DNA of 32,034 bases from NCBI GenBank assembly GCA_963575745.1, contig CAUYUJ010009811.1:1-32034 (forward strand), written 5' to 3'. Positions within the stretch are counted from its first letter, which is position 1; the number at the start of each line of letters is the position of its first letter. This document shows, in pieces, positions 27,453-32,034 of this stretch. A model generated the notes under the pieces. The model was given only the letters and a program-made list of their open reading frames with translations, was not told where the DNA came from and searched no databases. The DNA is from Prorocentrum cordatum (Eukaryota > Sar > Dinophyceae > Prorocentrales > Prorocentraceae). Made by a program: the position numbers and the translations under genes.

Positions 27453-27650
27453 GGGGAACGAAGAATGACACGAACATAAAAGACTCCGAGGTCCGCGCGG
27501 ATTTCTCGGAGCGGCTCTGGACACTCTGCCCTGGCGCGCGGAGCGCGCCGGAGGCGGCGCCGGAGGCGCCGCCAGGGGTGTCCAGCGCCGATCCGAGAAG
27601 CCCGAGCGGACCTCCGAGTTTTTGGTGTTTATGTCATTCTTCGTTCCCCT
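27453..27650. mobile_element. foldback element family B, copy 4
   Basis: The termini are GGGGAACGAAGAATGACAC and, reversed, AGGGGAACGAAGAATGACAT, nearly perfect over 18 bp. The arms share ACATAAAA, CTCCGAGGTCCG, GGATTTCTCGGA and a CGCC-GGAGGCGGCGCCGGAGGC core. Its right terminus (CCCCT) was used as the target for the adjoining family A element, so it is older than that insertion. Confidence 0.85.
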
Positions 27651-27654
27651 AAAA

Positions 27655-27817
27655 TGAAGTCGGGCCTGTCCCTCTACAGGGGGAAAATTCAAAAATAGTT
27701 GAAAAAATAGCCGGGGGATTTTTTTGTTTGAGTACTTTTTGGACCATGTTGGAGTATTTTTTAATATTTGTATTTTTCATCGAAAATGCCCCTGTGGGGG
27801 GGGCACGCCCGACTTAA
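27655..27817. mobile_element. MITE family A, copy 5, nested in the end of a family B element
   Basis: This 163-bp element has the left end TGAAGTCGGGCCTGTCCCTC and the right end, reversed, TTAAGTCGGGCGTGCCCCCC. The 8-bp flanks are CCCTAAAA (27647-27654) and CCCTAATA (27818-27825), 7 of 8. The left copy overlaps the last four bases of the family B element. Confidence 0.9.
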
Positions 27818-28006
27818 CCCTAATAAGGTGCGTGTGTGAGTGACTGGCTCCGCTTCCATGCAGAATCGGCGCGCCCCGCGCCACCCGAGCGGGCGGCACC
27901 GGCTTCACGGTTCCGTTGGGGTTTGTCTCCCCCCGCGCCCACGTGCCAGATCCATTTTGTTGGCAATCCATGGCAACGTCTGCCTGATTTCAGTTGGTTC
28001 ACACGA

Positions 28007-28185
28007 TGCAGTGGGGCCCATGCCAAGAATCACCCTGGTTGCCTCCAGGGTGCCCTGGGTTTCTTGGGTTTCGATGGTTTTGCAATTGGAAGCGCGACGC
28101 TCCCACACTAAAAAACGAAGGACGTCCTGGGGTCTCAGGGTTGGGTTTCTTGTGGAAGGTTTCTTGTGGACTGACCTCCACTGTA
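28007..28185. mobile_element. MITE family C, copy 3
   Basis: This 179-bp element is close to copy 2 over most of its length (ATGCCAAGAATCACCCTGGT, then the shared GGGTTTCGATGGTTTTGCAA segment). It ends GACCTCCACTG-TA, giving the clearest right terminus of the family. The left terminal dinucleotide is TG instead of TA. Confidence 0.85.
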
Positions 28186-28427
28186 AGAAACCAGTCCGGC
28201 AGAAGGCGCCCCACGGAGATGTTTGTTATCCCGCTCCGGCCCCGGGGACCCACAGAAGCCCCAGGACACTTCAGGAAGTTCTGGGGTCGCCAAGGAACGT
28301 GCCCCTCGATGTCCGGTGGCCGGATTTTTTCTTATGACATGCTGCATCGCAGCAGGGCGGAGCAGCAGGGTGCCAGTGTTCCAGCGGGGCCTTCGCAGGC
28401 CCGCTGATTCGGGTGCATGTTGGATTG
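28186..28427. other. unassigned stretch
   Basis: No recognised gene or repeat. Open frames are present on both strands but lack motifs. Confidence 0.3.
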
Positions 28428-28506
28428 GGAGGAGGAGGAGGAGGAGGAGGAGGAGGAGGAGGAGGAGGAGGAGGAGGAGGAGGAGGAGAAGGAGGAGGAG
28501 GAGGAA
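28428..28506 (+). repeat. (GGA)n microsatellite
   Basis: GGA triplets run for about 79 bp with one GAA variant. The purine strand is again the plus strand, as at 3215 and 14401. Confidence 0.97.
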
Positions 28507-29299
28507 GATTGTGCATTCGGGCGCAGTCAGGGAGATTTGGAATAGTGAGAGTCGGGTGCCACTGACCCTTGCCCCCTCTCGTCGTGACAAAATCAGGACG
28601 GACGGTTTTGGGCAGTTTTCCGCCCCACTGGGCCCTCACTGGCCCCAGGGCCGTCAACACATGATTCGGGTTGAGAAACTGGTCCAGTGGAAAGGACTGG
28701 AACTTCCGGGGACCCGCATTTGAAAAAACAAGACATCGGATGTTTTGGCTTGGTGGACCTCGGAGACTGCCACACAGTGAGAATCCACTCGTGTGTGCCA
28801 GGGACAACTGCTGGTCAATCCGTGTCCCAGCCACATTTCTAGGCCTGGCATTGCGGAGGTGCGGATCCCACGGCGACAGCAGGTGACCTCCCGATGAAGA
28901 CTCTTTATAACCTTGGCCGCTGTAAGGGCCTTAACACGAAACGTGGGCAGGAACACCTGCGTACGTTGCAGGGCAAGCCCCGTGGTTCGCTCGGCTTCCA
29001 CTGGAGGCTTCTAGCCCGAGAAGTGAAATCAGGTATGGATAGATCTATAGATGAAGGTCTCAAATCTCTGAGTACCCAACGCGAACAACACGTGCTCGGA
29101 TGTCCGGCAATGTTGTTCGTCAGATGACATGTCGCCTCGAGCGTACACGTATAGCTATCATTTGTGTTTTTTTCCGTCTAGGGCCGAGGGAGTGCTCCTC
29201 ATTTCCTTCGCCCTCCCCATCCATGTAAGGTGCTGGTGCACGTCTATGACTTGGGCCCTCTGACGAAGGCGAGCGTCCGTTCACTTCGCCGTCCACCGA
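28507..29299. other. unassigned stretch of balanced composition
   Basis: Frames such as 28654-29001 minus (115 residues) and 28894-29127 plus (77 residues) have fairly ordinary composition but no motif I recognise. No element boundary was found. Confidence 0.3.
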
Positions 29300-29648
29300 G
29301 TAGTTCGTTTCACCACCCTTTCCCGCCCTCTTCGTCTCTCTCCCTATCTCTTCTCCCTCTCTCTCACTCTTTGCTGTCCCTCTCTCACAAGCTCACTCTC
29401 CCTCTTGCTCTTCGTCCCTCCTTCTCACTCTCTCTCTCCTTCTCTCTCTCTCTCCTTCTCTCTCGCTCTCCTCTCCTCTTTCACTGTGTCTCTCTCTCTC
29501 TCTCTTGTTTGTTTGTTCTCTCTTTCTCTCTCTTTCTATCTCTGTGTCTCTTTTTTGTTGTCTCTCTCTCTGTTTCTCTCTCTCTCTCTCTCTTATCCTT
29601 CTCTCTCCCCTGCCCGTCTCTCTCTCTCTATCTCTCCTTCTCCACTAA
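29300..29648 (+). repeat. CT-rich pyrimidine tract
   Basis: About 350 bp is dominated by CTCTCT and TTCTCTC runs with short TTTGTTTGTT interruptions. The tract ends CTCCACTAACACAG|CAATGG, which has the form of a pyrimidine tract plus branch-like CTAAC plus CAG acceptor. No convincing exon follows. Ser/Leu-rich frames are artefacts. Confidence 0.9.
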
Positions 29649-29805
29649 CACAGCAATGGTGGATATTGGGAAGCACGGTTTGTGGAAGAGTCTGCCGTTG
29701 GCGCGACGCACAGAGGCACATAGAGACGAGCCAGTAGAGGCGCACGTGTGAGCACGTGTAGACGTGTACGCAGCAATTGAAGTAGGTGCCAACACATGCG
29801 TAATC

Positions 29806-29962
29806 TTAAGTCGGGCCCTTCCCTCGACCGGAGGAATATTCATACTCGTCAAACCATAGTCTGGGGATCATTTCTTGAATGAAAATATGTTTGAGTTTTT
29901 TTGGGGGGGTATTGTAAAGTTTCGTCTAAAATCCCCCTGTAGGGGGGACATGCCCGACCTAC
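29806..29962. mobile_element. MITE family A, copy 6
   Basis: This 157-bp element has the left end TTAAGTCGGGCCCTTCCCTC and the right end, reversed, GTAGGTCGGGCATGTCCCCC. The flanks are GCGTAATC (29798-29805) and GCGTAAAC (29963-29970), 7 of 8. Confidence 0.9.
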
Positions 29963-30249
29963 GCGTAAACGTAAAGCACGTGCCGATGATGGCTTCAAGC
30001 GCGAGTCTGTGGGGCACAGATACGGTTCCGGATGGCATGAACGTTATCGACAAGTTTACTCTTACTCAGCCTGTGCACGTGCCAGCTACTGTGCTCTGCA
30101 CCATTCAGCCTCATTCAGCTCTCGATTCTTCTCTGCAATGCTTTATTTTGTGTAGTGATAAGTGTGGGGGAAGCTTGGGGCGATGTAGTAGTCTTCTCAA
30201 GATACTCTGTGTTGTTGTTTGTCCCGCTTGTGTTGAATTGGGCGTACAT

Positions 30250-30545
30250 GCCCAGATATTTTTCGTGGCCGTAGGTGGCGCCCATCAGTTGTTGCCATGG
30301 GTTGCACATACTGGCTCAGGACAGTTTGGTTGTCCCGTGGTGCGCCAATGGGTTACTGCGCCATAGGTTGCGCCGAACGGTTGTCGCGCATGCTGGTTCA
30401 TACTTCCTTTCTAGCTATGGACTTCAACGGAGGGTTGCGCTTTAGGTTGTGTCTCGTGGTTACGCCATGGGTTGCGCATGGTGGCCCAGGAGGCCTTAGT
30501 TGCCATTGGTTGCGCCCATGAACTGCGCCACAGGTCGTGCGTATT
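30250..30545. repeat. degenerate CCATGGGTTGCGC-type repeats
   Basis: Variants of GCCATGGGTTGC and GGTTGCGCC recur irregularly (for example near 30295, 30340, 30365, 30465 and 30508). The complement of this theme, CATGGCGCA, also occurs at 10734-10815. It looks like a decayed minisatellite. Confidence 0.5.
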
Positions 30546-31855
30546 ACGCTGCTTTGTTGCAGTGCTGCTTCTAGCCTTCATCCGCTGAGCTTGTTACTTC
30601 TCTGCGTTCGCGCTTGAATTAACTCGCGATGCCTTGCTTTTCTTCGTATTGCTTTGAACGGCTGTGATAGGTGCTTGCTTTTCTTTGCACTGCTTTGCGT
30701 AACTCTGAGCTGAGTATCATTGCTTGAGCATGGGATTGCGTTGCATTGTTTTGTATTTCGCCGCATATACTGCACAAGTTCATGCGAGGGTTCACGCTCG
30801 ATTCATGTGGTACTTCTTTGTAGACTGCAAGAGGGATGCCAGCGCACGGACCCTACTGTACACAGTAGGTTCTCGCAGTCTCGTTGTTGAGGCTGTCTCA
30901 CTCCGCTGTGCCGTCTATATGTGTGTGGTGTAATCTGCGAAGGATACAATGTCTGAGGCGGGACAAGTGTGGTGAATCATGCGTGGTGGAGTCTATGTGG
31001 CGCAACCCGAATGGAGTAGCGCATACGGTGCAGGCTGTGTAGTTCTTTGTGATTGGTGGCCTATAGTTGGTGCCCGCCAGAGGCTACCGCGGCACATGGC
31101 ACCAGCAATCGGGCACGGACAAGAAACGGCTGACAGCAAAACCGAGGGCCAAGCAAAGGGCATTCAATCCGTAGGGCACCTGCCACAGGGCACCCACTGG
31201 GAACGGCCGACCGTGCCACAGAGGGCCAGTCTCTTCGAGCCTGCGCGAGAGTCTCTGAGCGCAAGCACTGTCTTGGGGAGCGTGCGCGAATGTAAGAGAA
31301 AAGGGGCAGTTCCCATCGTGCCTAAGGAGCACATCTCACAAGCAGTTTCGAACACCCAGAAAAAGTATCGAAACAGTGTCCGTCCGCCACGCCAGCAAAC
31401 GTCAGAAGGCGGAACCTTGCACACAGAGGCGGGACTGCAAGTGGGGTGGGCTGCTTCAGGAGAGCCGCGTGGATTTCCGGTCGGGCCTCTGGAGGCCGTG
31501 GGTCCCTTCTCTGAGGGGGGGCGTCCTCGGGAGCTCCTGGAAGTCTCGGGCAGCTGCTGCCCCACCTGGCCCTCCGCAGCCCTGGGCCTCAATGGGGGCC
31601 AAAGGTGGCAGCAGCCGCCGCTAAGTTCAGTGGCAAGTCAGCCCAGCCCCGTTGCCACAGGAGGCAGCGGCCCTTCAGTCCCAGCAGTCTCAAGATCAGG
31701 ATGCATACCGTGGGGACTGGAGGCCATTCCTACGAAGCGCCAACAGCAGGGGACCTCAACGTCCCAGCGCAGGGACTGGAGCATCTTCCTCTGCCGCTGG
31801 CAGTGAAACTGCCCCGAGCCCACGCGTTCGCAAGGCGTTTCTGCAGGGGCCTGCA
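30546..31855 (+). other. unassigned region with a 275-residue open frame
   Basis: The frame at 30979-31806 on the plus strand is the longest in the window that does not cross an obvious repeat. It begins MRGGVYVAQPEWSSAYG and is rich in G, S, P, Q and R. I recognise no domain, membrane segment or motif, and competing minus-strand frames are also long. The first 430 bp (30546-30978) is richer in T with loose TTGC-type repetition. Coding status is undetermined. Confidence 0.2.
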
Positions 31856-32034
31856 TACAGTGGGGCCCATGCCAAGGAACGCCCTGCCTGCCTCCAGGGT
31901 GCCCAGGGTTTCCTGGGTCTCGAGGGTTTTGCGATGGAGAGCGTGACGTTCCCGCACCAAGAATCCATGGACGTCCTGGGGTCTCAGGGTTGGGTTTCTT
32001 GTGGAAGGTTTTTTTGTGGACTGGCCTCCGCTGT
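31856..32034. mobile_element. MITE family C, copy 4, reaching the window edge
   Basis: It starts TA-CAGTGGGGCCCATGCCA and contains GGTTTTGCGATGGAGAGCGT and GGTTGGGTTTCTTGTGGAAG, ending CCGCTG-T at the last base of the window. The 179-bp length equals copies 2 and 3, so only the final terminal A (if present) lies outside. Confidence 0.85.

Noticed and set aside
29230-29751. 173-residue Ser/Leu-rich plus frame resembling a membrane protein
   Set aside because: It is a translation of the CT-rich tract; the hydrophobic pattern follows from the dinucleotide repeat.

Overview
The window looks like nuclear DNA from a eukaryote with a large, repeat-rich, GC-rich genome, most likely a dinoflagellate. 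There is no compact prokaryote-style gene layout. Almost all sequence is repeats, satellites, microsatellites and small inverted-repeat transposons. The only recognisable protein-coding material is decayed. Reading the minus strand from about 4390 to 1900 gives, in several frames, a C5-methyltransferase-like domain (a motif I-like segment, TPPCSTFARA, ENPAGSFIWGFP and YCMCGEVWKKPT in order), followed by a tyrosine-recombinase-like N-terminal region (RDQALADYIADL, LPTSARASKTW). I recall this pairing from multicopy dinoflagellate elements. The dinoflagellate call rests on that recollection plus GC content and repeat style, so it is tentative. I saw no rRNA and no convincing tRNA.

Layout. 1-1000: repeats and one short possible terminal exon (891-986). 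1218-1374: first copy of MITE family A. 1880-4390: the broken methyltransferase/recombinase element, interrupted by a GGA microsatellite. 4654-7112: family C and B elements around a three-copy tandem repeat of about 335 bp. 7605-9215: another family A element, a featureless stretch and a cluster of inverted GATAAGG-type repeats. 9213-11095 and 15255-25880: two blocks of one degenerate same-strand tandem array with units of about 0.5-1.5 kb. Between them, 11.1-15.2 kb holds a foldback element, a 60-bp minisatellite, a 370-bp all-purine tract, a 38-bp perfect palindrome and a family B foldback. 26300-28185: a dense cluster of six small transposons of three families, one nested in the end of another. 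28.2-32.0 kb: mostly unassigned, with a GGA tract, a CT-rich tract, a sixth family A element and a family C element at the window edge.

The strongest observations are structural. Family A has six copies of 152-178 bp with about 30-bp terminal inverted repeats starting TTAAGTCGGGC and 8-bp target duplications that match at 6 to 8 of 8 positions. The large array repeatedly carries a 24-27-nt segment between an intron-like 3' end (CTAAY, long pyrimidine tract, AG) and an intron-like 5' end (GTAAG). This gives a possible reiterated mini-exon cassette, followed by a conserved block that is open in several copies for a similar peptide. No intact functional gene can be claimed.
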